A stretch of 64,000 nt of DNA from Methylobacterium sp. Leaf118 (GTDB taxonomy: Bacteria > Pseudomonadota > Alphaproteobacteria > Rhizobiales > Beijerinckiaceae). Below are positions 16,715 through 25,894 of the stretch, piece by piece (position 1 is the first letter of the stretch; each line of letters starts with the position of its first letter). The translations under genes were made by a program, and so were the position numbers. Below the pieces are notes generated by a model, which saw only the letters and a program-made list of their open reading frames with translations, ran no database searches and was not told where the DNA came from. The DNA lies in the NCBI RefSeq assembly GCF_920984675.1, contig NZ_CAKLBV010000016.1:17745-81744 (forward strand). Reading direction: 5' to 3'.

Positions 16715-17500
16715 TCAGGTGCCGCCGCCCAATCCGATCCCACTCGCATGCTGCCACGCGTTCCGGGCGCCGAGCCCATCGAAGCCGCTCATGATACGCT
16801 GCTGATCGATTCCGAAAAAGAACAGCCTGCGTTGGAAGAAAGCCCGCGCGTCGCCGGGGATGTCGAACATGTGCTCGGCATCGGAAGGCAGCTCGATCCA
16901 GGGCTGATCGGGTATCGGGTGGGCGCTGAACAGGCCGCCTCGCGTCACGATCCGTGTCGTCACCGAGCGCGGAAGGATGAAGCCGACGCGGCGCATGGCG
17001 AAAGGGTCGGGCTCCTTGATCGGGTCGATCGTCAGGCGCGCGGTCGCCCGGATCGCGACGACCCGCGCCGTCACCACCGTGGCCTCCGGCGTCATTCGGA
17101 TCGCCTTGGTGCTTCGGGTTCCGCTGGGCTTGGCGGCAATGGGACCCGGCTGGGCTTGGATCGCGAAAAAGGCCGCCACGAGTGGATTGGCCGTCCAGTC
17201 GAGCAGGCGGGTCGGCAGACCGTGATGCTGCGCGAGGGCGAGCTTGTCCCACTCGCTCATGCGGGACAGCTCGACGAACTCAGCGGCCCTGCGCTCGAAG
17301 ATTTCGAAGGCCGCCCGTTCCCGGGCCAGGGCGTAGCGGCTGCGCCCGATGCCCGGGACAAGAGGAAAGGCGCTGTCGCCGAGGCCGCGATAGACCCAAA
17401 GCTCGCTGGCATGGTCGTCGCACCAATCCAGGAACGCCCTCCACAGGGTCAGGTGGCGCCGGATGCGGAGCGCGGGGTTCGGGAGGGTCCGCAGGGCCAC
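16715..17500 (-). CDS. FRG domain-containing protein
   Basis: A protein of about 261 residues with an N-terminal FRG domain: ELWVYRGLGDSAFPLVPGIGR (the family's R-G core), then KLALAQHHGLPTRLLDWTAN and PLVAAFFAI, the standard H-G-x-P-T-R-x-L-D-W signature. The C-terminal half (DPFAMRRVGFILPRSVTTRI and RLFFFGIDQQRIMSGFDGLG) is also as in full-length FRG proteins. The domain's biochemistry is poorly known; it occurs often near mobile or defence genes. No ATG fits, so I chose the GTG at 17500 with GGAA upstream. It is divergent from pyrF and followed by the small partner gene. Confidence 0.8.
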   Translation of the reverse strand: MALRTLPNPALRIRRHLTLWRAFLDWCDDHASELWVYRGLGDSAFPLVPGIGRSRYALARERAAFEIFERRAAEFVELSRMSEWDKLALAQHHGLPTRLLDWTANPLVAAFFAIQAQPGPIAAKPSGTRSTKAIRMTPEATVVTARVVAIRATARLTIDPIKEPDPFAMRRVGFILPRSVTTRIVTRGGLFSAHPIPDQPWIELPSDAEHMFDIPGDARAFFQRRLFFFGIDQQRIMSGFDGLGARNAWQHASGIGLGGGT

Positions 17501-17617
17501 GTTCGATTCCAAGTGATTTCGGGACGCTCTGCAACGGTAGGATGAAAATCGGACATTGCATACGCCTCCCGCGTGGCGCAGGAGTTCGCCGGCCTGCTCC
17601 TCATGCGTCGCGTCTCC

Positions 17618-18310
17618 ATGCCTCCGCTCCTCGACCCCCGCGACCGCCTGATCGTCGCCCTCGACCTGCCCGATATCGGCGCGGCCGAGCGGCTGGTCGA
17701 GCGCATCGGCGACGCCGCGACCTTCTACAAGATCGGCTACCGGCTGGCCTATGCGGGCGGCCTCGCCTTCGCCGAGCGGCTCGCCGCGCAGGGCAAGAAG
17801 ACCTTCCTCGATCTCAAGCTCCACGACATCGGCAACACCGTCGAGGAGGGGGTGCGCTCGGCCTCCGATCTCGGGGCGACCTTCCTCACCGTGCACGCCT
17901 ATCCCCAGACCATGCGGGCCGCCGTGGCCGGGCGGGGAAACGGCTTGAAGATTCTGGCGGTCACGGTGCTGACCTCCTACGACGACGCGGACGCGGCGGA
18001 GGCCGGCTATGCCCTGCCTGTAGCGGCGCTCGTGGCGCAGCGCGCGCGCCAGGCGGCCGAGATCGGCATCGACGGGATCGTCTGCGCCGCGGCCGAGGCG
18101 AGGGCGGTGCGCGCGCAGATCGGCCCCGCGGGGCTGATCGTGACGCCCGGCATCCGCCCCGCGGGCGCGGATCTGGGCGACCAGAAGCGGGTGATGACGC
18201 CGGGCCAGGCCCGGGCGGCGGGCATCGACCACGTGGTGGTCGGGCGCCCGATCACCGGGGCCGCCGACCCCCGCGCCGTCGCCGAGAGGATCGTGGCCGA
18301 GATGGCCTGA
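17618..18310 (+). CDS. pyrF: Orotidine 5'-phosphate decarboxylase
   Basis: Makes UMP from OMP, the last step of de novo pyrimidine synthesis. The protein has 230 residues, standard for the group 1 enzyme. [17 protein letters not shown] opens the barrel, the catalytic lysine and aspartates are in [14 protein letters not shown], and VTPGIRPAG and [11 protein letters not shown] form the phosphate-binding end. I chose the ATG at 17618 (MPPLLDPRD) because homologues begin a few residues before this conserved strand; in-frame ATGs at 17603 and 17573 would lengthen it into the FRG promoter region. Confidence 0.95.
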   Translation: MPPLLDPRDRLIVALDLPDIGAAERLVERIGDAATFYKIGYRLAYAGGLAFAERLAAQGKKTFLDLKLHDIGNTVEEGVRSASDLGATFLTVHAYPQTMRAAVAGRGNGLKILAVTVLTSYDDADAAEAGYALPVAALVAQRARQAAEIGIDGIVCAAAEARAVRAQIGPAGLIVTPGIRPAGADLGDQKRVMTPGQARAAGIDHVVVGRPITGAADPRAVAERIVAEMA

Positions 18311-18413
18311 CGCGCGGCGTCGGCCCGTTTGGGTCGCTCTGAAAAGTCCCTCCCAACACCTTCCCCTGACTCCGTCGGCGCGCCGATCGGCGAGGCCACG
18401 CGCGAGGGACTCT

Positions 18414-18797
18414 CTAGCCGTCGAACACCGCGGCGAGCTTGGTGCCGCTCGGGTCCCGCAGAGAAGCGGCGTACCAGTCCGGGCCGTCTTGGGGCCTCGG
18501 GCCCGGCCCGCCCTCGTCGGTTCCGCCGCGGGCCATGGCGGCGGCGTGGACCGCATCGGCGGCGGCGCGCGAGGGGGCCGGGAAGCCCATCATCGTGCCG
18601 TTGCCGACGCTCGCCTCCCCACCGTCGAAGGGCGTGCAGACCCACAGGACGAGCCCCTCGCCGCGCGCGCCCAACGAGTCGCCCCGCCAGCCCGGAAACT
18701 CCGCATGCGGCCCCCAGCCGACCGTCGCCAGCACGGCGGCGTCGAAGGCGTGCGCGGCCGCGGCGTCGCGGGCGCCGAGGGTGAGGTCGGTCTGCAT
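18414..18797 (-). CDS. VOC/glyoxalase superfamily protein
   Basis: A 127-residue single VOC-fold protein. LTLGARDAAAAHAFDAAVLA, LVLWVCTPFDG and the final strand WYAASLRDPSGTKLAAVFDG follow the betaalphabetabetabeta pattern of glyoxalase/dioxygenase-like proteins. Such proteins bind a metal and catalyse isomerisation, ring cleavage or resistance reactions; the substrate is unknown. The ATG at 18797 has GGAGAC upstream. The gene is convergent with pyrF and divergent from the DUF1330 gene. Confidence 0.8.
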   Translation of the reverse strand: MQTDLTLGARDAAAAHAFDAAVLATVGWGPHAEFPGWRGDSLGARGEGLVLWVCTPFDGGEASVGNGTMMGFPAPSRAAADAVHAAAMARGGTDEGGPGPRPQDGPDWYAASLRDPSGTKLAAVFDG

Positions 18798-18953
18798 GCC
18801 GATGTCTCCGCCCGATTCGAGGCGGTGCAGGGTAGGCCGCGAAACCAGAACATATCAAAAACAAAGCTTGGCTTCATGCACGCCGTCCTGCCCGCCCGGC
18901 GTTGCCCCGGGGCCAGGGATCGGTATCGATGGCGGACCGGACAGGAGGACGCG

Positions 18954-19298
18954 ATGCCCAAGGGCTATTGGATCGTGCGGGTCGATGTGGCGGATGCGGA
19001 GGCCTACAAGGCCTATGCGGCGGCCAACGGCGCCGCCTTCGCCCGCTTCGGCGGCCGCTTCCTCGTGCGCGGCGGCGCGTTCGAGGGCGTGACCGGCACG
19101 GCGCGGGCCCGCAACGTGGTGCTCGAATTCCCGAGCTACGAGCAGGCGCTCGCCTGCTGGAATTCGGACCTCTACCAGTCCGCCCGCGCCCTGCAGAAGG
19201 GCGGCGCCGAGGCCGATATCGTGGTGATCGAGGGCTATGACGGTCCGCAGCCCAATCTTTCGGAACCGGCGCCGACGCCCGGCATGGCATCGGAGTGA
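18954..19298 (+). CDS. DUF1330 domain-containing protein
   Basis: A 114-residue protein of the dimeric alpha-beta barrel superfamily. It starts MPKGYWIVRVDVADAEAYKA and has FLVRGGAFEGVTG and VVLEFPSYEQALACWNSDLY, diagnostic of DUF1330. The function of the family is not established. A very good ribosome binding site (AGGAGG at 18943-18948) lies six bases before the ATG. The last 15 residues (PNLSEPAPTPGMASE) extend beyond the domain. Confidence 0.88.
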   Translation: MPKGYWIVRVDVADAEAYKAYAAANGAAFARFGGRFLVRGGAFEGVTGTARARNVVLEFPSYEQALACWNSDLYQSARALQKGGAEADIVVIEGYDGPQPNLSEPAPTPGMASE

Positions 19299-19444
19299 TC
19301 CGGCCTCCGGTCGGCCGGTTTAAGGCGCGCCGCACGCCGTCACTGTGAGGCGCCGCAGCGGAGACGGCTCGCCTCATACCAAATCCGGTTGATCCCTTCG
19401 GGATGGCGGATGTGGGCTTCGCTCAAACGCCGCGCGGACTTGCC

Positions 19445-19483
19445 TGATCCGAGCTCCGCTTTGATCAAGCGGAGCTCGGATCA
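19445..19483. terminator. Strong 17-bp hairpin at the end of the TetR gene
   Basis: A perfect inverted repeat with arms 19445-19461 and 19467-19483 around the loop TGATC; the arm reads TGATCCGAGCTCCGCTT. It overlaps the stop codon of the TetR gene (19483-19481), so it is probably its terminator and a barrier to read-through from the DUF1330 gene. A smaller ATCCC/GGGAT hairpin lies upstream near 19395. The whole 19378-19483 segment could be a dispersed repeat element. Confidence 0.6.
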
Positions 19484-20107
19484 GTCCTTCGCGGGGCGGA
19501 GCGCTCCGAGCAGAAAGGCGATCATCGTGGGGAGCGGCGGCAGGGCGGTGTCCTGTTGCCGGCTCACGAGCAAGGGGTGGCAGTAGCGCACGATCGCGGC
19601 CTGGACGCAGACCGATGCCGCCTTCGGATCAGCGACCGTGAAGGCCCCCGCGCGTGCGCCGTCCAGCACCACGCGCTCGAACACCGCGCCGATGCGGTCG
19701 ACATGGGCTTGGCAGACCGACCAGCTCTCGCTCATCGCCGCCTCGACCATCTCGTGGACGCGCGGATGCGCCTCCCAGCGGCGGTGGCAATCCTGGTGGA
19801 GCGCCGTGATGATCCGGGCGAGGCGCTCGGGCGCATCGAGGTTCGGGGCGCTGGCGATCGCCGCGATCATCGCCTCGATCTCGCCGGTGACCTGCTCGAC
19901 CACCGCCTCGTTGATCGCCTTTTTCGATTCGAAGAAGCGATAGACGTTGGCCGGGCTCATCTTGAGCGTGCGGGCGATGTCGGCGACGGTGGTCTTCTGG
20001 TAGCCGATCTCGCGGAAGGAGCGCGCCGCCGCCTCGACGATGCGGTCCCGGGTCGTCGGGGCACAATCCTCGGAAAGCGGGATGATTCGGGCCGTGGCGG
20101 CAGGCAT
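19481..20107 (-). CDS. TetR family transcriptional regulator
   Basis: A 208-residue repressor-type protein. The helix-turn-helix is RDRIVEAAARSFREIGYQKT, then TVADIARTLKMSPANVYRFF and ESKKAINEAV (about residues 19-68). The C-terminal ligand domain is typical of AcrR/TetR proteins (WEAHPRVHEMVEAAMSESWS). The effector is unknown. It is transcribed downstream of glgX on the same strand but with a 112-base gap and its own leader, so regulation of a distant or neighbouring gene cannot be settled from context. Confidence 0.9.
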   Translation of the reverse strand: MPAATARIIPLSEDCAPTTRDRIVEAAARSFREIGYQKTTVADIARTLKMSPANVYRFFESKKAINEAVVEQVTGEIEAMIAAIASAPNLDAPERLARIITALHQDCHRRWEAHPRVHEMVEAAMSESWSVCQAHVDRIGAVFERVVLDGARAGAFTVADPKAASVCVQAAIVRYCHPLLVSRQQDTALPPLPTMIAFLLGALRPAKD

Positions 20108-20219
20108 GATTGTCAGTACCTAAGGTCCGCCGCCGGCCGCGTCAAAGCGGCCGTTGCCGAGCGGGTCCCTTCCTCCAATCGGATCGCCGGCAATCTGTTC
20201 CCGCGGCCCGCGCCGCCCC

Positions 20220-22328
20220 TCACGGGGCCTCCGGCGCGGGAACCGCGGGGGCGGCCTTGAGGACCAGCACGGAGCGCTCGGGAAGGGCGACCGTGCCGCC
20301 TGCGCTCACCGGGGCGCGGCTGCCCTCGGGCACGGTTCCGGTGTCGAGGGTGGTGTCGAAGACCGGGCGCCAGGGGCCGCCGAGGGCCGGCGGCAGGGCG
20401 AAGGCGCAGGGGGCGACCGCCGCGTTCATCAGGATCAGCACGCGCTCCGAGCCCTCGATGTCGTTGCTCATCTGCATGCCGAAGGCTTGGCGCCCGCCCT
20501 CGGCCCAGGCGGCGGCGTCCATTTCGGTGGCGTCCGGCGAGAGCCAGTGCACGTCCTTGAGCCCGGTCTCGCCGACCTCCGCCCCCATCAGGAAGTGGCG
20601 CCGCCGCAGGGAGCGGCAGACCCGGCGCAGGGCGGCGAGATTGGCCACGAACGCCGTGAGCGCCGGATCGGGATCGTGGGTCCAGTCCATCCAGCCCGTG
20701 GCGTTGTCCTGGCAATAGGCGTTGTTGTTGCCGCCCTGGCTGCGCGAGCGCTCGTCGCCCATCAGCAGCATCGGCACGCCCTGGGCGAAGAACACGCAGG
20801 CCAGCATGTTGCGGGCCTGACGGGCCCGCACGCTCAGGATCGCCGGATCGTCGGTCGGTCCCTCGACGCCGTGATTGGCGCTGAGATTGTGCCCGTGGCC
20901 GTCGCGGTTGTCCTCGCCGTTGGCCTCGTTGTGCTTGTCCGCGTAGGCGACGACGTCGGCCAACGTGAAGCCGTCATGTGAGGCGACGAAGTTGATGCTG
21001 GCAAGCGGCGAGCGCCCGGACGGCAGGAAGATCTCGCGGGAGCCCGAGAGGCCCTGGGTCAGCTTGGCGAGGGTGCCGGAATCGCCCCGCCAGAAGCCCC
21101 GGAGGTTGTCGCGGAACTGGTCGTTCCACTCGCTCCAGCCATAGGGATAGCCGCCGAGCTGGTAGCCGCCCATGCCAATGTCCCAGGGCTCGGCGATGAG
21201 CTTGACCCGCGACAGCACGGGGTCCTGCGCCACGGCCTGGAAGAAGGCCGCGCGGGGGCTGAAATCGTGGGGCGCGCGCCCCAGGCTGGAGGCGAGATCG
21301 AAGCGGAAGCCCGCCACGCCGTAGACGGTGACCCAGTGGCGCAGACTGTCGAGCACCATCTGCATGACCCGGGGATGGGCCAGATCGAGGGTGTTGCCGC
21401 AGCCGGTACAGTCGAGGTTGCGCCGGCGGTCGTCCGGGTCGAGCTTGTAGTAGCTGGCGTTGTCGATGCCGCGGAAGGAGAGCGTCGGCCCGAGATGGTC
21501 GCCCTCGGCGGTGTGGTTGTAGACCACATCGATCAGCGTCTCGATGCCGGCGGCGGCGAGTTCGCGGATGGCGAAGCGAAGGCCGCTGGCGTCGCCGTCG
21601 CCCAGATAGCGCGGCTCGGGGGCGAAATAGGCGTAGGGCTGGTAGCCCCAGAAGTTCACGAGCCCCCTCTCGACCAGGAAACGGTCGTCGGCGAAGGCCT
21701 GGATCGGCAGGAGTTCGAGGGCGGTGACGCCGAGCCGGAGCAGATGCTCGATGATCGCCGGATGGGCGAGGCCGAGATAGGTGCCGCGCTCCGCCTCCGA
21801 CAGGGCCGGATGCGTCATGGTCAGCGCCTTGACGTGCGCCTCGTAGATGACGCTCTCGTGCATCGGCCGATGGGCGGGCCGCGCCACCGGATCGGGGCTG
21901 TCGAGCCGGGTGACGACGCCGCGCGGCAGGAACGAGGCGCTGTCGCGCCGGTCGATCTGGTCCTCGCGGACGCCGCCGCGGCGGTGCCCGTAGAGCGCGT
22001 CGTGCCAGCGGATGCGGCCGGCGATCTCCCGGGCGTAGGGGTCGAGGACGAGCTTGGCCGGGTTGAAGCGGTGGCCCGCCGCCGGGTCCCACGGGCCGAA
22101 GACCCGGTAGCCGTAATGCTGGCCCGGCAGCATCCCGTGGACATAGACGTGGAACACGTCGTCGGTCCGGCAGGGCAGGCGGATGCGGCGCTCCTCGTGG
22201 CGCGCCCCGGGTTCGAACAGGCAAAGATCGACGGCGGTCGCGTTCTGGGAGAAGAGAGCGAAGTTGACGCCGCGGCCGTCGAAATGCGCGCCAAGCGGCG
22301 TCGGCAAGCCCTCCTCGATGACGATCAT
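20220..22328 (-). CDS. glgX: Glycogen debranching enzyme
   Basis: GH13 isoamylase-type enzyme of 702 residues that cleaves alpha-1,6 branches of glycogen. An N-terminal CBM48-like domain (PLGAHFDGRGVNFALFSQNA) precedes the catalytic barrel with DVVYNHTAEGDHLGPT, the nucleophile aspartate in GFRFDLASSLGR, the acid/base glutamate in LIAEPWDIG and the FVASHDGFTL segment. I chose the ATG at 22328 (MIVIEEGLPTP); the 22343 start adds five residues. OtsA is the next gene upstream on the same strand, consistent with glycogen-trehalose interconversion. The TreY and TreZ partners are not in the window. Confidence 0.93.
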   Translation of the reverse strand: MIVIEEGLPTPLGAHFDGRGVNFALFSQNATAVDLCLFEPGARHEERRIRLPCRTDDVFHVYVHGMLPGQHYGYRVFGPWDPAAGHRFNPAKLVLDPYAREIAGRIRWHDALYGHRRGGVREDQIDRRDSASFLPRGVVTRLDSPDPVARPAHRPMHESVIYEAHVKALTMTHPALSEAERGTYLGLAHPAIIEHLLRLGVTALELLPIQAFADDRFLVERGLVNFWGYQPYAYFAPEPRYLGDGDASGLRFAIRELAAAGIETLIDVVYNHTAEGDHLGPTLSFRGIDNASYYKLDPDDRRRNLDCTGCGNTLDLAHPRVMQMVLDSLRHWVTVYGVAGFRFDLASSLGRAPHDFSPRAAFFQAVAQDPVLSRVKLIAEPWDIGMGGYQLGGYPYGWSEWNDQFRDNLRGFWRGDSGTLAKLTQGLSGSREIFLPSGRSPLASINFVASHDGFTLADVVAYADKHNEANGEDNRDGHGHNLSANHGVEGPTDDPAILSVRARQARNMLACVFFAQGVPMLLMGDERSRSQGGNNNAYCQDNATGWMDWTHDPDPALTAFVANLAALRRVCRSLRRRHFLMGAEVGETGLKDVHWLSPDATEMDAAAWAEGGRQAFGMQMSNDIEGSERVLILMNAAVAPCAFALPPALGGPWRPVFDTTLDTGTVPEGSRAPVSAGGTVALPERSVLVLKAAPAVPAPEAP

Positions 22329-22569
22329 CCCGGTCCTTCGCAAGCGGGCCCGAGGCGGGCCACGCTCAGGACTTAGGCCGATTCGTTGCTGTGGTGGAAG
22401 CGGTTAGCCGCCTCTCTCCCGGGTCTTGGTCGGGGTCGCCCGTGGGAGAAAACGCGCGTGACCGGCCACGGCCTCGTTCGGGGCCCCTCCCGCGGTCCCG
22501 GATCCGCCGGTCAGCGCCCGATCGAGGGCGCGCGCGACACGCGAAGCCAGGCTCCGATGAGACCTTGCT

Positions 22570-23991
22570 CTATTCCGCCGCCGCCGCGGCCCGCGGCGGC
22601 TCGCGCTCGACGGTGCGGAAGGTTTCGAGTTCGGCCATGAAGCTGCGGGCCCACCAGTCCACATCCTCGCGCAGCATGCGATCGGCCATCGGCTTCCAGC
22701 GCTCGAGGCGCTCGGCCCGCGGCATGTAGAGCGCCTGCCGGATGGCCTCGGCCACCTCGAAGCGGTCATAGGGGTTCACGAGCAGCGCCTCGGGCAGCTG
22801 CCGGGCCGCGCCGGCGAACTTCGACAGGACGAGGACGCCCGGATCCTCCGCGCTCTGGGCGACGACGTATTCCTTGGCGACCAGGTTCATGCCGTCGCGC
22901 ATCGGCGTGACGAGGCCGACCCGGGCCGCCCGGTAGAGGCCGGCCAGGACGGGGCGCGGATATGCCTTGGTGACGTACTGAATCGGCGTCCAGGCGGGCT
23001 CGCCCAGCGTGCCGTTGATGTCACCGACCTTCTCGTTCACCTCGCGGGAGAGCTGCTCGTATTCCGGCACCTCGCTGCGCGATTTCGGCGTGATCTGGAT
23101 GTAGACGACGTTGCCGCGCTGATCGGGATTCGAGGCGAAGAAGCGGTCGACCGCCTCCATCCGCTCGGGCACGCCCTTCGAATAGTCGAGCCGGTCGACG
23201 CCGATCAGCAGCTTGCGGGTGCGCAGGCCCGCCATGGTCTCGCGCACCACCTTGTTGGCGCCGGCCTTGTCGGCGGCCTCCTTGAAGCTGGCGACGTCGA
23301 TGCCGATCGGGAAGGAGCGGATGCGGGTGCGCCGCCCATCCACCATCAGGGCGCCGCCGCCGAGCGGGATCGCCCGCATCGTGTCGATGAAGTTGCGCGA
23401 AAGGTTCTGCACGTCCGCGTCGGTCTGCAGGCCGATCAGGTCGTAATCGGCCATGCACCGCAGCAGCTCGTTGCTGGCCGGCAGGGTGTTGAACACGTCG
23501 GCCGCCGGCCACGGAATGTGGTGGAAATAGCCGATGGGGTTGGCGATCCCCTGGCCGCGCAGCTCGGAGGCCAGCGGCAGCAGGTGGTAATCGTGCACCC
23601 AGATCAGGTCGTCGGGCTCGACCAGCTTGGCGAGCGCCCGGGCGAAGGTCTGGTTGACGCGCTGGTAGCCGGCGTAATCCGAGCGGGAGAAGGTGCCGAG
23701 GCCGATGCGGTAATGCATGATTGGCCACAACGCCCGGTTCGCGAAGCCGGCGTAGTATTCCCGGTGGTCCTGCGGCGAGAGATCGAGGACGGCGTACTGG
23801 ATCGGGCCGCGGTCGATCAGCTCCGGCTCCTGGTCCGGGTTCTCGCGGATGTTCCCGCTCCAGCCGAACCACAACCCCTCATAGGAGGCGAAGGCCTCCT
23901 TGACCGCGACGGCGAGGCCGCCTGCGGACACCGCGTCCTTGCCCTCGGCAGGCACGGCGACGCGATTAGAGACGATGATCAGACGTGCCAC
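22570..23991 (-). CDS. otsA: Alpha,alpha-trehalose-phosphate synthase (UDP-forming)
   Basis: GT20 glycosyltransferase of 473 residues that makes trehalose-6-phosphate from UDP-glucose and glucose-6-phosphate. [69 protein letters not shown] and [17 protein letters not shown] are all diagnostic and intact. I chose the GTG at 23991 ([10 protein letters not shown]) because the family starts there; an ATG at 24024 adds 11 residues. The C-terminal phosphatase domain is absent, so OtsB must be elsewhere. Trehalose is an osmotic and desiccation protectant, in keeping with the neighbouring stress cassette. Confidence 0.95.
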   Translation of the reverse strand: MARLIIVSNRVAVPAEGKDAVSAGGLAVAVKEAFASYEGLWFGWSGNIRENPDQEPELIDRGPIQYAVLDLSPQDHREYYAGFANRALWPIMHYRIGLGTFSRSDYAGYQRVNQTFARALAKLVEPDDLIWVHDYHLLPLASELRGQGIANPIGYFHHIPWPAADVFNTLPASNELLRCMADYDLIGLQTDADVQNLSRNFIDTMRAIPLGGGALMVDGRRTRIRSFPIGIDVASFKEAADKAGANKVVRETMAGLRTRKLLIGVDRLDYSKGVPERMEAVDRFFASNPDQRGNVVYIQITPKSRSEVPEYEQLSREVNEKVGDINGTLGEPAWTPIQYVTKAYPRPVLAGLYRAARVGLVTPMRDGMNLVAKEYVVAQSAEDPGVLVLSKFAGAARQLPEALLVNPYDRFEVAEAIRQALYMPRAERLERWKPMADRMLREDVDWWARSFMAELETFRTVEREPPRAAAAAE

Positions 23992-24499
23992 GAACCCGGC
24001 TCCGGTCCTCGGTGGAGCGGGCACACATTCGCGCGCCCGCCAGAGAGTCTTGCAAGTCCGTGTGAAAACGCGCGGAAGCCAAGCGCGATCCGTCGGAAGA
24101 CAGCCAAGCGCATCGCTTCCTGCCGGTCAAGCGGCCAATCCGGCTTCCCCAGGGTGGACGCGTCCGCCATCGCGCCCCGTCGATCCCCGGCTCCGACCAG
24201 CGGCGACCGCCTCCGCGCTGGTTGAATCTGTCGCAGCCGCCCGCCCCGAACGGCGCCCGTGGCGGCCCGGGGCCGCGATCGCGCGTGTGGTCTGCCTCCG
24301 CCGACCCGTCCTGTCGTCCGCTCCTTCGCCCGTCCATGCGCGCGCCGCCTCCCGGACCCGACAGCCCGCCGGGCCCCGAGAGGCCGATGCGGTGTGTCGA
24401 GAGCGGAACCGTGCGGCGCGGCCGTTGGTTCTCCGGCCGAATTCTTTGTTGAGACGCCGCGCCGATGCGCGGGGCGTCCCCTCCCCAGGAGCCCATGCC
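23992..24499. other. 508-base divergent region between otsA and the stress cassette
   Basis: No gene is supported. An EcfG-type promoter match for the stress cassette is at 24405-24430. The otsA side shows no comparable match on the minus strand. The remainder is GC-rich with no repeats that I can see. Confidence 0.6.
24405..24430 (+). promoter_or_regulatory. EcfG-type general stress promoter candidate for the stress cassette
   Basis: GGAAC at 24405-24409 and GGTT at 24427-24430 are separated by 17 bases, close to the alphaproteobacterial EcfG consensus (GGAAC, 16-17 bases, CGTT). The predicted transcription start would fall near 24437, about 63 bases before the first ATG at 24500. The cassette's membrane and LEA-like products make general-stress control plausible. 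Confidence 0.55.
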
Positions 24500-24967
24500 A
24501 TGACCGCCTCTCCGGATCCCATCGGCGGAACCGATCCCGCGGCCCGCTCGGCGGACCTGAAGGACCTGCGCCACGATGTCGAAGACACGGCCCACGTCGC
24601 GGCCGAGCGTGGCCGGGGCTTCGCCGCCGCGGCCCGCAAGCACGCCCTGTCCTACGTCGACGACCGCAAGAGCGAGGCCGCCCGCTCGGTCTCGGACCTC
24701 GCCCGGTCGCTCAAGGATTCGGGCAAGACCTTCGACGACCGCCCCAACATCCGCGCCTTCTTCGACAGCGCGGCGGAGGGGCTCGACGACCTGTCCGGCT
24801 CGATCGAACGGCGCAGCCTCGACGACATCTACGCCGAGGCCGAGGCCTATGCCCGGCGCTCGCCGGTGACGGTGGCGGTGGCGACCTTCGCGGCGGGGTT
24901 CCTGCTCGCGCGGTTCATCAAGGCATCCGGCCAGCCCGAGCCCTACGACGACGGCTTCCGGGCCTGA
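24500..24967 (+). CDS. DUF883/YqjD-like membrane-anchored protein
   Basis: A 155-residue protein: a long charged amphipathic helix region (DLKDLRHDVEDTAHVAAERG and AAARKHALSYVDDRKSEAAR) followed near the C-terminus by one membrane helix (SPVTVAVATFAAGFLLARFI). The layout matches the ElaB/YqjD/DUF883 group, inner-membrane proteins linked to stationary phase and ribosome or nucleoid association in enterobacteria. The ATG at 24500 is preceded by AGGAG. First gene of a four-gene cassette. The similarity to the decayed frame at the left edge of the window is general, not exact. Confidence 0.75.
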   Translation: MTASPDPIGGTDPAARSADLKDLRHDVEDTAHVAAERGRGFAAAARKHALSYVDDRKSEAARSVSDLARSLKDSGKTFDDRPNIRAFFDSAAEGLDDLSGSIERRSLDDIYAEAEAYARRSPVTVAVATFAAGFLLARFIKASGQPEPYDDGFRA

Positions 24968-24979
24968 GGGATACGCGTG

Positions 24980-25387
24980 ATGGCCAATCCCTCTCCTCCA
25001 CCTCCCTCCTCCTCGATCCAGTCGCTCGTCGCGGAGGCCCTGCGCGAGGCGAGCGAACTCGCCGGCCGGGAGATCGCGCTCTTCCGCACGGAGATGACGA
25101 ACAACGTCCGCTCGCTCTTCGTCGGGCTGGCCATGATGGTGCTTGCCGCCGTCTTCGGCGTGACCGCGATGCTCGTGCTGATCGGCGCGCTGGTGAAATA
25201 CGTGGCGACGCTGGTGAATTCGGAATGGCTCGCGGCGCTGATCGTCGGCGGCGGGATGCTGTTCGTCGCGGTGGTGCTCGGTGTCATTGGGGCCCGGGCG
25301 ATGTCCCTGTCCAACCTCGCCCCGACCCGGACCTCCCGGCAGGTCCGGCAGGATGCCCGCGCGCTGACGGAAAGGGTTTCGGGATGA
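24980..25387 (+). CDS. Phage-holin-III/Holin-X-like superfamily membrane protein
   Basis: A 135-residue protein with an N-terminal amphipathic helix (LVAEALREASELAGREIALF) and two hydrophobic helices (SLFVGLAMMVLAAVFGVTAM and LAALIVGGGMLFVAVVLGVI). This is the standard architecture of the DUF1469/Holin-X family, which is chromosomal and stress-associated in many alphaproteobacteria rather than lytic. A GTG at 24977 directly before the ATG is an alternative start. The stop overlaps the next start as ATGA, showing tight coupling. Confidence 0.82.
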   Translation: MANPSPPPPSSSIQSLVAEALREASELAGREIALFRTEMTNNVRSLFVGLAMMVLAAVFGVTAMLVLIGALVKYVATLVNSEWLAALIVGGGMLFVAVVLGVIGARAMSLSNLAPTRTSRQVRQDARALTERVSG

Positions 25388-25821
25388 GCGAATCGATCTC
25401 GGATCTCGAGAAGGACATCGAGCAGCGCCGCGCCCGGCTCGACGAGACCATCGACCGGATCCAGGGGCGCCTGAACGCGTCGAGCCTCGTCGACGAGATG
25501 CTCGGCTCGGCCCGGCGCACGCCCTATGGCAGCGTCTACGACGAGGCGCTGGATGCGGTGCGACGCAACCCCCTGCCGGTGCTGCTGATCGCGGCCGGCG
25601 TGGGCCTGATCCTCAACGGCATGCGGACCGGCCGTCGGCCCACGCGCCACGCGGTGATCCCGCTCGATTCCCGGCCCGTCGCGGCGTCCTCCGCCGAGAC
25701 CGCCTCCGAGGCGGCGCCCGTGATCGTCACGGGGGCCGACCGCACCTACGACCCCGATGCGCCGACCGGGCGCCCGCCCCACGATCCGCCCGGCGGCCTG
25801 CCGAGCGAGCGCCGCGCCTGA
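25384..25821 (+). CDS. DUF3618 domain-containing membrane protein
   Basis: A 145-residue protein opening MSESISDLEKDIEQRRARLD then ETIDRIQGRL, the hallmark DUF3618 segment, followed by one membrane helix (NPLPVLLIAAGVGLILNGM) at about residues 62-80 and a disordered tail. DUF3618 proteins are commonly encoded next to Holin-X-type and DUF883-type genes. It overlaps the previous gene by four bases (ATGA). Function is not established; envelope stress is a reasonable inference. Confidence 0.85.
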   Translation: MSESISDLEKDIEQRRARLDETIDRIQGRLNASSLVDEMLGSARRTPYGSVYDEALDAVRRNPLPVLLIAAGVGLILNGMRTGRRPTRHAVIPLDSRPVAASSAETASEAAPVIVTGADRTYDPDAPTGRPPHDPPGGLPSERRA

Positions 25822-25894
25822 TCCGACCCGACCGGCCGCGCGCGACCTGCGCCGACGGCCCGACCGACATGGCCCAACCGATGTGGAGCCTCCC

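Noticed and set aside
24980..25387. Prophage holin, suggesting a prophage remnant
   Set aside because: The gene lies in a cassette of chromosomal DUF883, DUF3618 and LEA-like genes without any phage structural, lysis or integrase gene; the Holin-X family is commonly chromosomal.
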